This document shows, piece after piece, positions 1-10,500 of a stretch of DNA of 51,569 nt (position 1 is its first letter; each line of letters begins with the position of its first letter). The notes under the pieces are model-generated. The model was not told the origin of the DNA. It made no database searches and saw only the letters and a program-made list of their open reading frames with translations. Source of the DNA: Mycobacterium sp. 1465703.0 (GTDB lineage Bacteria; Actinomycetota; Actinomycetes; Mycobacteriales; Mycobacteriaceae); assembly GCF_001672975.1 (NCBI RefSeq), contig NZ_LZKU01000214.1, positions 1 to 51,569 on the forward strand. Reading direction: 5' to 3'. The position numbers were made by a program, and so were the translations under genes.

Positions 1-114
1 ATCAACGCCAGGTTTTCGGGTAGCCTTCGTGTGGTTCGATACAACCTCGCAGCACGATCGCGGCCAGTGAGCCGCCGCCCTTTCCAGTCAACCCTTTAAC
101 AGGACTGCGGCTTT

Positions 115-993
115 ATGATTTCACGTATTTTGATTCTCGGTATAAACGGCGGCTTCGGTGCGTTGTTTGCGGATTTGCTGGCTGGCAGGGGCCTCTTTAT
201 TGCCGGTGCAGACTTGGCCGAGAAAGCGGGCGACGGTGTGCACTGCCACCAATACGTTTCATGCGACCTCGGTAAACCTTCGGAAGAGTTGAAGAACCTC
301 GCCAGCACCTGCGACCTGTTGCTGTTTTGTGTTCCTGAGAGTGTGCTAGTTGGCGGCCTCGGTTTCCTGGCCGATATCGCTGCGCCGGGCAGCTTGTTTG
401 TGGACACACTGTCGATAAAGACACCTGTCGCGAGCATCATCGCGGGCAGGCGCAAAGATCTCCAGCATCTGAGCATCAATCCGATGTTTGCCCCTGATAT
501 TGGGTTCAGTGAGCAAAACGTTGCCGCGGTGCCCATAACCGGCGGAGATAAGAGTGATGAGTTCTGCGGCTACCTGCGAGACTGGGGGGCGAGTGTCACG
601 AGCATGGATGTTGTCACCCACGACCGGCAGACCGCAGTTACGCAGGCGCTAACGCATGCGGTTGCCATCGCTTTCGGGGGTTGTTTGTCGCGGCTGGGTT
701 ACGACGCGGAGAAGGCATGGCCCATCGCGTCACCTCCGCATCGACTCTTGATGACGCTGTACGCGCGGATCCTTAACAAAGATCCCGACGTTTACTGGGA
801 AATCCAGGCTGATAACCCCTACGCATCGGAAGCGCGTATGGCCCTTATTCAGGCGCTGCAGACCATAGAGTCAATCAGCCAAAACCGGGACCGTCACGCA
901 TTTCACCGTATCCTGAGCTCAGGTAAAACCGCTGTTACACCGATCTTGCCCGCTCTGAATGCGCTGACGGAGAAGCTATTCCGCCAAGTTTAA
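115..993 (+). CDS. papC: PapC-type 4-amino-4-deoxyprephenate dehydrogenase (TyrA family)
   Basis: A 292-residue protein of the prephenate dehydrogenase (TyrA) family. Seen: an N-terminal dinucleotide-binding beta strand and glycine-rich loop (ILGINGGFG, residues 7-15), an alternating Rossmann region to about residue 160, and a helical C-terminal half as in TyrA dimerisation domains. In PapC enzymes the reaction is NAD-dependent oxidative decarboxylation of 4-amino-4-deoxyprephenate to 4-aminophenylpyruvate. I choose PapC over tyrosine-pathway TyrA because the neighbour is a fused aminodeoxychorismate synthase/mutase and an NRPS follows. ATG start with AGGA about 10 bases upstream. The gene is convergent with papAB and their 3' ends overlap by 18 bases. 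Lines sampled in it are about half G+C, clearly below the NRPS core, suggesting transfer from a lower-G+C donor. Bases 1-114 upstream hold nothing I recognise. A plain prephenate dehydrogenase is the main alternative. Confidence 0.8.
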   Translation: MISRILILGINGGFGALFADLLAGRGLFIAGADLAEKAGDGVHCHQYVSCDLGKPSEELKNLASTCDLLLFCVPESVLVGGLGFLADIAAPGSLFVDTLSIKTPVASIIAGRRKDLQHLSINPMFAPDIGFSEQNVAAVPITGGDKSDEFCGYLRDWGASVTSMDVVTHDRQTAVTQALTHAVAIAFGGCLSRLGYDAEKAWPIASPPHRLLMTLYARILNKDPDVYWEIQADNPYASEARMALIQALQTIESISQNRDRHAFHRILSSGKTAVTPILPALNALTEKLFRQV

Positions 994-3507
994 GTCCGTG
1001 CTAGGTGATTCTTCTTCCAGGTCACAGCTTTGCCTGATGATCAGGTCGTACATTTCGTGCAGGAATTCAGGATGCACTCCGTACTGATTACCCAGTACGG
1101 TGCAGCGGCTCATTATCTGTTCAATACGGTCCGGCTGCATCACGGATAAGCCTGTGTTGGCCTTGAATTTGCCGACGTTTCGCACAACCTCAAACCGTTT
1201 CCCGAGTGCCCTGATGATTTCTTCATCCAAGGCATCGATCTGTTGGCGGTAGAGCCCGATATCAGACATGTACGACTCCCAGTTCTCGAGCAGTTTCGCT
1301 CCTGCGGCAATTTGATCAAGCTCTCCGTTGGTATACTCTGCCAACTTAGCGGGTAGTGGCGGCAGAGATTCTAGTAATTCTGAGGGTATCCCGGCGATCT
1401 CGAAGTGAGAGTGACCGAACTCGCCAAATTCCTCGTACACGATCGCATTGATGAGGGCTCTGCCCTTGAGCACAATCTCCTCGAATTCCTCTTCCGCATC
1501 AGACAGAGCGACGATAGCGCCGCCAATGCCAATGGATGTGGTCTCTGGCGTGCAGACCGCGGTGCGAATGACGATATTCAGATCCGCTCCTCCGCCCAAA
1601 CCAATAAAACCGATAGATCCGGAATAGACACCCCTCGCTTCCGACTCCAAGCGGTCGATAATCTCCAGCGTGCGGATTTTTGGTGCGCCGGTCATCGAGC
1701 CGCCCGGAAAGGCAGCACGAACACAGTCAACTGCCGTGTTTTCTTCCTTCAACAAGCCACGAACCGTGCTGACCAATTGATGTACCGTTTCGTAGGATTC
1801 GACAGCCATCAGTTTGGGGACGTGAACCGTGCCGACCTGGCACACCCGACCCAGATCGTTGCGCAACAGATCTACGATCATCAGGTTCTCTGAGCTGTCT
1901 TTCTCATTCTTGCCGAGCGCATTCCGTGCCTTTTCATCAAGTCGTTTGTCCGGATGCCGTGCGGCTGTGCCCTTGATCGGCTTGGTGCTCACCCAGCCGT
2001 TGCGGTCCACGCGCAGGAATTGCTCTGGCGAGGAGCTGAGAACCGAGAAATCGCCGAAGTGGAGGTACGAAGCATAAGGCGCCGGATTGGCGCGGCGCAG
2101 AATGCGGTACAGATTCAGCGGCTGGTCGATAGGATCGGTGTGTAGCTGATTGGTCAGACAGATCTCATAGCTCTCACCTTCCGTAATCTCGTCCAAGCAC
2201 TGCTTGATGTCTGCGATGTAGGTTTCATAGGGGCGAGTAAGCTTCAACTTCAGCTTGTCGCGAGCAGTGTAAATCTTGTCGGTAGGAGCCGGCAGGACCC
2301 GCAATTCTGCGGCTACGCGGTCAAACCAGTCTTCGGCCGCCTGGGTTTCCGACTCTGGCACGAAAGCCACCAAATAGGTTGTTCCTTCGATCTGGTCGAA
2401 AGCCATCAGGCGATCACAGAAAATGAACATGGCGTCCGGCAGCGCGGATTCGTGTACCAGCCGCCCTCCCGTGTCGGCCTTCAACTCATAGCCGAAGTAC
2501 CCGGCGAAACCACAATTGAAATCAAAGGGCAACTCTTTGCTCGCCTGGCCGTATTCCTTGAGCGATTTGTTGAGATAGTCAAATATGGATTCGTTCGTAA
2601 TCGTCGTCTTACCGCCGGTGTCAACCACGAGAGAGCGGTCCTTGACCGTGTATCGGATGACTTGCGAACAAGGACCATCTGCGGCGCCCATGAAAATGAA
2701 CCGCGACAGGGATTTTTCGACCAGATCACTGCCCAACCAGAATGCGTAATCCTTATCGGCATAAAAATGCATGAATGCTGTTTCTGGATCGAAAAAGTAA
2801 TTCAGTTTCCGATAGCACACTCTATAGTTTTCATTGTCCGGAAGCTTCCGGTGTTGATCGGGATCTTCCGGGGTTTGCTTCCCGACCTGGGCCGGTGTGT
2901 AGCAGACTTGCCGCCCCTCGGAGGCATGGAAGGCCACCGCAAGATCGAGAAAGTTCCGAATCAGCTGCTCGCCATGCTGAGTGCAGATCGACTCCGGATG
3001 GAACTGAATGCCCCACAGGGGGCGGTGTAAATGCCGGAGAGCCATGAGCACCCCATCCGCACTCCAGGCAAGTGGTTCAAGGTGATCGGGTAAGGCGATA
3101 TCTACGGCGAGGGAGTGGTAACGGATTACCGAAAAGTTTTGTGGGATACCCCTGAACAAAGCGGATTCGTTATGCCGTATGTTGCTTGACCGGCCGTGCC
3201 GCGGCTCGGGTGCATGTATAACGGTCCCGCCACTGTAATGCGCTATTCCCTGATAACCGAGACAGACCCCCAAGGTTGGCACGTCGAGTTCCTGGATGAT
3301 CTGGGCGCATACTCCGAAATCCTCGGCCCGCTGCGGATTGCCGGGCCCGGGCGATAGCACAATGGCGTCGGGGCCGAGCGCCCTGATCTGGTCGACTGTT
3401 ATCTTATCGTTTTCGACGACTGTTGGCTCCTGTCCGTTCACCAGTGCGATCTGTTGAAACAGGTTGAAGGTGAACGAGTCATAGTTGTCGATAATAAGGA
3501 TTTTCAT
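976..3507 (-). CDS. papA: Fused 4-amino-4-deoxychorismate synthase / 4-amino-4-deoxychorismate mutase (PapA-PapB type)
   Basis: One chain of about 843 residues with three parts. Residues 1-195 are a class I glutamine amidotransferase (nucleophile Cys near residue 80 in GVCLGYQG, and FHPES with the catalytic His). Residues ~215-715 are the chorismate-binding synthase, with PIKGT near residue 511. The Lys of PIKGT is typical of aminodeoxychorismate synthases, where anthranilate synthases carry Ala. Residues ~750-835 are an AroQ-type chorismate mutase helix bundle (IDALDEEIIRALGKRFEVV). Glutamine amination of chorismate followed by Claisen rearrangement would give 4-amino-4-deoxyprephenate, the PapC substrate. 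The appended mutase argues against a folate role. I prefer ATG at 3507, which has AGGTGG upstream; an in-frame GTG at 3519 is possible. The gene starts 50 bases after the NRPS stop on the same strand, so co-transcription is likely. Sampled G+C is about 50-60%. Confidence 0.88.
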   Translation of the reverse strand: MKILIIDNYDSFTFNLFQQIALVNGQEPTVVENDKITVDQIRALGPDAIVLSPGPGNPQRAEDFGVCAQIIQELDVPTLGVCLGYQGIAHYSGGTVIHAPEPRHGRSSNIRHNESALFRGIPQNFSVIRYHSLAVDIALPDHLEPLAWSADGVLMALRHLHRPLWGIQFHPESICTQHGEQLIRNFLDLAVAFHASEGRQVCYTPAQVGKQTPEDPDQHRKLPDNENYRVCYRKLNYFFDPETAFMHFYADKDYAFWLGSDLVEKSLSRFIFMGAADGPCSQVIRYTVKDRSLVVDTGGKTTITNESIFDYLNKSLKEYGQASKELPFDFNCGFAGYFGYELKADTGGRLVHESALPDAMFIFCDRLMAFDQIEGTTYLVAFVPESETQAAEDWFDRVAAELRVLPAPTDKIYTARDKLKLKLTRPYETYIADIKQCLDEITEGESYEICLTNQLHTDPIDQPLNLYRILRRANPAPYASYLHFGDFSVLSSSPEQFLRVDRNGWVSTKPIKGTAARHPDKRLDEKARNALGKNEKDSSENLMIVDLLRNDLGRVCQVGTVHVPKLMAVESYETVHQLVSTVRGLLKEENTAVDCVRAAFPGGSMTGAPKIRTLEIIDRLESEARGVYSGSIGFIGLGGGADLNIVIRTAVCTPETTSIGIGGAIVALSDAEEEFEEIVLKGRALINAIVYEEFGEFGHSHFEIAGIPSELLESLPPLPAKLAEYTNGELDQIAAGAKLLENWESYMSDIGLYRQQIDALDEEIIRALGKRFEVVRNVGKFKANTGLSVMQPDRIEQIMSRCTVLGNQYGVHPEFLHEMYDLIIRQSCDLEEESPSTDLNLAE

Positions 3508-3557
3508 GGCTTTACCCACCTAATCAATGCCCTCGATTTTTTCACCACAACGCCCCC

Positions 3558-6500
3558 TTAAGCTTCCAGCAAAACCTTGAGTTGTTGGCCATACTGGATG
3601 AGCGCTTCGATACTCATCATTTCCTGATGTCCACAGTCGATCGGGTAGACGGCGATGTCGCCAGTAACATAAGGTCGCCAACGTTGCAGAAGAGGTGAAG
3701 TGCGATCGCACTCATCCCGTACAGCAGTAAATATGGTTATATCCCCATCGAAGACAGCGGGTTCATGGGCTTGATATAACGCCACGTTACTGTTGAGGTT
3801 TTGAACACCCCAATCCACAAGCTGTTTGTATTGAGAAAATTCGACCATTCCTTGGTTGCGAAGTAGTTCTTCTACCTGCTCATACGAAAGCGGCTCATCC
3901 TGTTCTGGAATATCTATACGACAGATCCGAAGGACGTCTCCCAGCACGTCCGCCTCGCCGATGTTCGGCGCAGTGACGCTGCTGTCCATGCGGGGCTGAG
4001 AGTCGAGGAGAACGAGGCGCGCGACTTCGTATCCGCGTCGCTGAAGCTCGATGGCAATTTCATGGGCAACGGCACCGCCGAAAGACCAGCCGAGAAGGTT
4101 GTAGGGCCCGGTAGGATCAACCCCTTGAATCCGATCGGCATAGTTCTTCGCCATATCGCGGATTGACGCGGGTTCAGCCTCGCCATTTGCCGCGGTTTGT
4201 TGAATGCCGATGATCGGGCAGCCCAGGTAATTACCAAGGACCTGATACGGCCAACTCACCCCACCCGCGGGATGAACGCAGAACAGCGGAACACCGGTTC
4301 CCTCCTTGAGGAACTCAACGGGGACTACTTCCATCTCGCCGGCATCTTGGCCCAACTGCTGGCTCAAGCTTCTAACGGACGGCGCCTGGAATAACGTGCG
4401 TACCGGAAGGTTCGCGTCCAGGCTGGTGTTGATCGCGGCGATCACCCGCATCGCCGATAGCGAATCCCCACCCAAGTCGAAGAACGAATCGTCGACCCCG
4501 ACCCGCTCGACACCCAGTACCTGGGCGTAGATGCCAACCAGGATCTCCTCAGCGGGCGTACTCGGGGGGCGGTACCGATCGGCATCGGTGTATTCGGGCG
4601 CCGGCAGAGCCCGGGTGTCCAGTTTTCCGTTGGAGGTGAGTGGCAGCGCGTCCAACACCACCACCGCCGCCGGGACCATATAGGCCGGCAGCCGCTCGGC
4701 AAGCTTCGCGCGCGTCGTTGCCGGGTCTGCTGTGCCCGTGAAATAGCCCACTAGGCGCTTGTCGCCGGCGCGGTCCTCACGCGCGATCACCGCGGCCTGC
4801 TCGACCCCATCAAAACCGGCCAGCGCGGCCTGGATTTCACCGAGTTCGATGCGATAGCCGCGGATCTTGACCTGCTCATCGGCGCGCCCCACATACTGCA
4901 GCTGCCCGTCAGCGCCCCAATACATCAGGTCCCCAGTGCGATACATGCGTGTTCCTGGCGCTCCCGTGCCGGCGAAGGGGCAGGCCACGAACCGCGACGC
5001 GGTCAACCCCGCCCGGCGCACATAGCCGACGCCCACACCGCGGCCAGCCACATACAACTCACCGACCACCCCAGCCGGTACTGGTCGCAGCCATTGATCG
5101 AGCACGAACAATGCCGCCCCTTGCACCGGCGTCCCGATCGGCACCACGTCCAACCCAGGTGTCAGGGGCGTGCTACTCGCCACACCCATCGTCGTCTCGG
5201 TCGGCCCATAACCGTTGATCATCACCCGCCCGGCTGCCCACCGATTCACCACGTCGGCCGGGCACGCCTCGCCAGCCACCTGCAAGGACATCGACTCCAA
5301 GCCCTCAGCCGACAACAGCGCCAATGCCGACGGGGTCTGGGTCATCACGTTGACCTGTTCGCGAACCAGCAAAGCGTGGAAATCCTCCGGGGAAACCGCT
5401 ACCGACTCGGGCACCACTACCAGCCGGCCGCCATCCAGCAGCGCAGCCCAGACCTCCCACGCCGACACATCGAAGGCCAACGAATGACACAACGGCCAGA
5501 CCCCTGCGCGCGGCAGGCCGGCATATCCTGACTCGATCAGTTGGGTCACGTTGTAGTGGGTGATGGCGACGCCTTTGGGCGTGCCAGTCGTCCCGGACGT
5601 GTAGATCAGGTAGGCGATGTCATCGGGGGCGGGGGCCGGGGCCGGCAAACCCGTGGACGGATAGGCGTCAATCCGGGGGTCTTCGATATCGATGACCTGC
5701 AGGTCATGCCCGTCGAGTCGGTCGGCTAGCCCGGTCGTGGTGATCGCGACCATCGGCGCGGCATCAGCGAGCATGAACCCGATCCGCGCCGCCGGCACGA
5801 CCGGGTCGATCGGCAGATAAGCGGCCGCGGTCTTGAGCACCGCTAACATCGCCACGATCGCCTCGGCGGAACGGTTGAACAGCAGCGCCACACACTGTCC
5901 CGGGCCCACCCCCTGGTCGGCCAGCAGATGCGCCAACCGATTCGAGGCCTCATCGAGTTCTCGGTAGGTCATCGCGCGACCGTGGCTGCTGATCGCCACC
6001 GCCTGTGGGACGTGGGCGAACTGCGCTGCGAACAGCGCGGGAATCGACACCGGCGCGCTGGCCGGCGTGGTAAACACCGCTCGGTTACTGATCTCATCGA
6101 GGCGGGCATGCTCACCGGGATCCAGCAGATCCACCGACGAGATCCGCCGGGTGGGATCGGTGGTGACCGCCATCAACACCCGATGCAACCGCGCGATCAG
6201 CGCCTCGATGCTGGCCGCGTCGAACACATCGGTACGGAACTCCACCGCGCCGCCGATCCCGGCCGGCTCGCCGGCGGCACTCCAGCGTTCGCCCAACGAA
6301 AATGTCAGGTCCATGCGGGCGGTCTGGGTGTCCGCTGACAGCGGCGTGATCTGCAGATCAGCCAGGGCCAACCCGGCGGCGTTATAGTCGTCGCGCGCGA
6401 AGTTCTGCCAGGCCAACGCCACCTGCACCAGCGGCTGATGGGCCAGGCTGCGGGCTGGGTTGAGCCGCTCCACCAGCATCTCGAAGGGCACATCCTGGTG

Positions 6501-7500
6501 CTCGAGGGCGGCCAGGCTGCGGGCCCGCACCTGAGCGAGCAGCTCAGCAACCGTGGGATCGCCGGCCATCTCCACCCGCAACACCAGGGTGTTGACGAAG
6601 ACCCCCACCACTTCATCCAGCACAGGGTCAGGGCGCCCGGCGATCGGGAAGCCTACCGCCACATCGGAACTGGCGCTGAGCTTGGAAAGCAGCACCGCCA
6701 GGGCGGCCTGGATCACCATGAAGGTGGTGGTGTTGTGCTCGCGGGCCACCCGCGCAACCTGCTGCTGCAGCTCCGCCGGCCACTCCACGGCCACACTGGC
6801 GCCGCGGTAGTCGGCCACCGGCGGATACGGCCGGTCGGTGGGCAACGCCAGGCGCTCGGGCATCCCGGCCAGCTCCTGGTCCCAGAAGGTCAGCTGCCCG
6901 GCGATACGACTGTCGGCATCGGCCAGATCACCCAGGTGCGCGCGCTGCCACAGCGTGTAATCCGCGTACTGCACCGTCAATGGCGCCCAGCCGGGGGCCT
7001 GCCCCGCACACCGGCTGGCATAGGCCACCCCCAGGTCACCCACCAGCCGGGTGATCGACCAGCCGTCGGCGGCGATATGGTGCACCACGGCCACCAGCAC
7101 GTGCTCGTCCTCGGCGACGCGGAAAAGTGTTGCGCGCAAAGGAATCTCGGTTGCCAAATCGAAAAGGTGACGCGCCACGGCGCCGATGGCCTCACCCAGC
7201 CGGCTTTCCGGCCAACCGGTGGCGTCGACGACCTCCCACCCGAAATCGGCACCCTCAGCGGGGATAACCACCTGCTGGGGTATGCCCTCAGGCGCCGCGA
7301 ACAGAGTCCGCAGGCTTTCCTGGCGGGCCACCACATCGGCCAACGCCGCCCCTAACGCCTCGGCATCCAGGCGTCCACTCAGTCGCAGTGCCGCCGGTAT
7401 GTTGTACACCGGCGAGGGCCCTTGGAACTGATCCAGGAACCACAAGCGCTGCTGGGCAAACGACAACGGCACCACCGCCGGCCGCTCGACCGCCACCAAC
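3558..7500 (-). other. NRPS module 6: C-A-T-TE
   Basis: The C domain has HHIAADG. A-domain pocket residues aligned by eye to GrsA positions 235-517 read D-V-W-T-Q-A-G-M-G-K, which I cannot match to a known substrate. The carrier Ser is in LGGDSL. The thioesterase occupies about 3560-4330; its Ser is in GWSFGG, a likely Asp in LLDSQ and the His in DCGHQE. The thioesterase is A+T richer (25 of 60 bases G+C in 3721-3780) than the A domain beside it. Confidence 0.85.
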
Positions 7501-10500
7501 GGCTCATGCCCATCGCCGTCTTCTCCGATACGCGGTGCCAGCCTGGCCACCGTGGGCGCATCGAACAAGGTGCGCACCGCAAGGTGCGTATTCAGGGCGC
7601 TGTTGACCCCTGCGATGACCCGCATCGCAGAGAGCGAGTCTCCCCCTAGCTCGAAGAAGGAGTCGTCGACGCCGACCCGGTCGAGGCCGAGTACCTGGGC
7701 GTAGATGGCGGCCAGGATCTCCTCGGTGGGAGTACTCGGGGCTCGGTAGCCATCGCCCTCGGCGTATTCGGGTGCCGGTAGGGCGCGGGTGTCGAGTTTG
7801 CCGTTGACTGTGAGCGGCAGTTTGTCGATCATCACGATCGCGGCCGGCACCATGTAGGCCGGCAGTCGCTCGGCCAGTTGGGTGCGCAGTTCGGTGGCCT
7901 CGGCGGTGCCGGTGACATAGCCGATCAGGCGTTTGTCGCCAGGGCGGTCCTCGCGAGCGATGACGGCCGCCTGCTCGACCCCGTCCAGCCCGGCCAGGGC
8001 TGTGCGGATTTCGCCGAGTTCGATGCGATAGCCGCGGACCTTGACCTGTTCATCGGCGCGGCCCAGGTAGTGCAGCTGCCCATCGGGGCCCCATTTCACC
8101 AGGTCCCCGGTGCGATACATGCGCTGACCGAATTCGGCGAAGGGGCAGGCCACAAACCGGGTCCCGGTCAATCCCGCGCGGCCCACGTAGCCGACCCCGA
8201 CCTGGCTCCCGGCCACATACAACTCCCCGACCACCCCGACCGGCACCGCTTGCAGCCACTGGTCGAGCACGAAGAACGCCGCGTTCGGCACCGGCGCGCC
8301 GATCGCCACCACCTCAGATCCCGCTGTGAGTGGCGCGCTCAGGGCCACCCACATGGTGGTCTCGGTCGGGCCGTACTCATTGATCATCACCCGCCCGGGT
8401 GCCCAGCGCTGGACCAGCTCGGCCGGGCAGGCCTCACCCCCGACCAGCAGGGTCAGCGATTCCAACCCCTGCGGTGACAACGTCCCCGCCGCCGAGGGGG
8501 TTTGGCACAAGACGCTGACCTGCTCGCGAATCAGTAAGTCGTGCAAGTCTTCTGGTGAGGCCGCCACCGACTCGGGCACCACTACCAACTGCCCACCGTG
8601 CAGCAGGGCGCCATAGATCTCCCAGCCCGAGATGTCGAAGCTATAGGAGTGCCACTGCGACCACACCTGCCCGGGTGCGGCCAACCCCGAGTCAAGCGAC
8701 GTCAGCAGTTCGGTGACGTTGCGGTGGGTGATGGCCACACCCTTGGGCACCCCGGTAGTGCCCGAGGTGTAGATCAGATAGGCAATGTCCTCGGGGGCCG
8801 GTACCGCCACGTCGGTGGCCGGGTAACTGTCGATGCGGGGGTCATCGACATCGATGACGGCCACGTCCTGGCCGTCGAGCCGCGCGGCCAGTTCGCCGGT
8901 GGTGATCGCGGCGATCGGCGCGGCATCAGCGAGCACGAAGCCGATCCGGCTCGCCGGATGCGCGGGATCGATCGGCAGATACGCCGCCCCAGACTTGAGC
9001 ACCGCCAACATCGACACGATCGCCTCGGCACACCGGGAAAACAGCAGCGCCACAGTCTGTCCCGGGCGGGCACCGCGGCAAGCTAACAGATGCGCCAACC
9101 GATTCGACGCCTCATCAAGTTCCCGATACGTCACCAAACGACCACCACAACTGATCGCCACCGCGTCGGGGGCGCGGGTGACCTGGGCGGCGAACAGCGC
9201 GGGAATCGACACCGGCGCGCTGGCCGGCGCGGTCAAAACCGCTCTATTACCAAGCTCTTCCAGCCGAGCGTGCTCACCGGCATCCAGCACATCCACCGAC
9301 GAGAACGCCCGGGTGGGGTCGGTGGTGACCGCATCCAGCACCCGCTGCAACCGCTCGATCAGCGCCTCGATGGTGGCGGTGTCGAATACGTCGGTGCGGA
9401 ACTCCACTGACCCGCCGATCCCAGCGGGTTCACCGGCGGCGTTCCAGCGTTCGCCCAAGGAGATTGTCAGGTCCATGCGCGCAACCTGGGTGTCTGCCGA
9501 CAGCGGGGTGATCTCAAGATCACCTAAGGCCAACCCGGCGGCGTTGTCGTCCGTAGCGAAGTTCTGCCAGGCCACCACCACCTGAATCAACGGGTGATGG
9601 GCGAGGCTTCGGGTGGGGTTGAGCCGCTCCACCAGCACCTCGAAGGGCACATCCTGGTGCTCGTAGGCGGCCAAGCTGCGCGCACGCACCTGAGCCAGCA
9701 ATTCGGTGAAGCTGGGATCGCCGGCTACCTCCACCCGCAGCACCAGGGTGTTGACGAAGAATCCGACCAGTCCATCGAGTGCGGGATCATCGCGCCCGGC
9801 GATTGCGAAGCCCACCGCCACATCGGAGCTGGCACTGATCTTCGCCAACAACACCGCCAGAGCGGCCTGGATCACCATGAAGCTGGTGGTGTTGTGCTCA
9901 CGGGCCACTCGCGCAACCTGCTGCTGCAACTCGACCGGCCAGTCCACCATCACACTGGCCCCGCGGTAATCAGCCACCGGCGGATAGGGCCGATCGGTAG
10001 GAAGCTGCAGCCGCTCGGGCAGCCCGGCTAGGGCCTGCTCCCAGTACGCCAGCTGCCCGGCGATCGGGCTGTCGCTGTCGGCCACGTCACCGAGCTGCGC
10101 GCGCTGCCACAGCGTGTAATCGGCATACTGCACCAGTAAGGGCGCCCAGTCCGGGGCGTGCCCCGCGCGTCGGCTGGCATAGGCCACTCCCAGATCGGCT
10201 ACCAGGGCAGCCATCGACAAGCCGTCGGCAGCGATGTGGTGCAGCACCGCCACCAGCACATGCTCGTCCTCGGCGACGCGGAAAAGCGTTGCCCGCAATG
10301 GGATCTCGGTGGCCAAATCAAACGCGTGACGCACCGCGGGGTCGATGACCTCTACTAGCCGGCTTTCCGACCAGCCGGTGGCATCGACCACCTGCCACCC
10401 GAAATCAGCCCGCTCGGCCGGCACCACCACCTGTTGGGGTATCCCCTCAACCGATGGGAACAGGGTGCGCAAGCTTTCCTGGCGGGTCACCACATCGGCG

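Noticed and set aside
976..3507. Folate-type PabAB or anthranilate synthase
   Set aside because: PIKGT argues against anthranilate synthase, and the fused chorismate mutase plus the PapC and NRPS neighbours argue against folate.
6438..7355. 305-codon plus-strand open frame inside the NRPS
   Set aside because: High G+C makes long antisense frames common; similar His/Gly/Arg-rich frames recur opposite each module.
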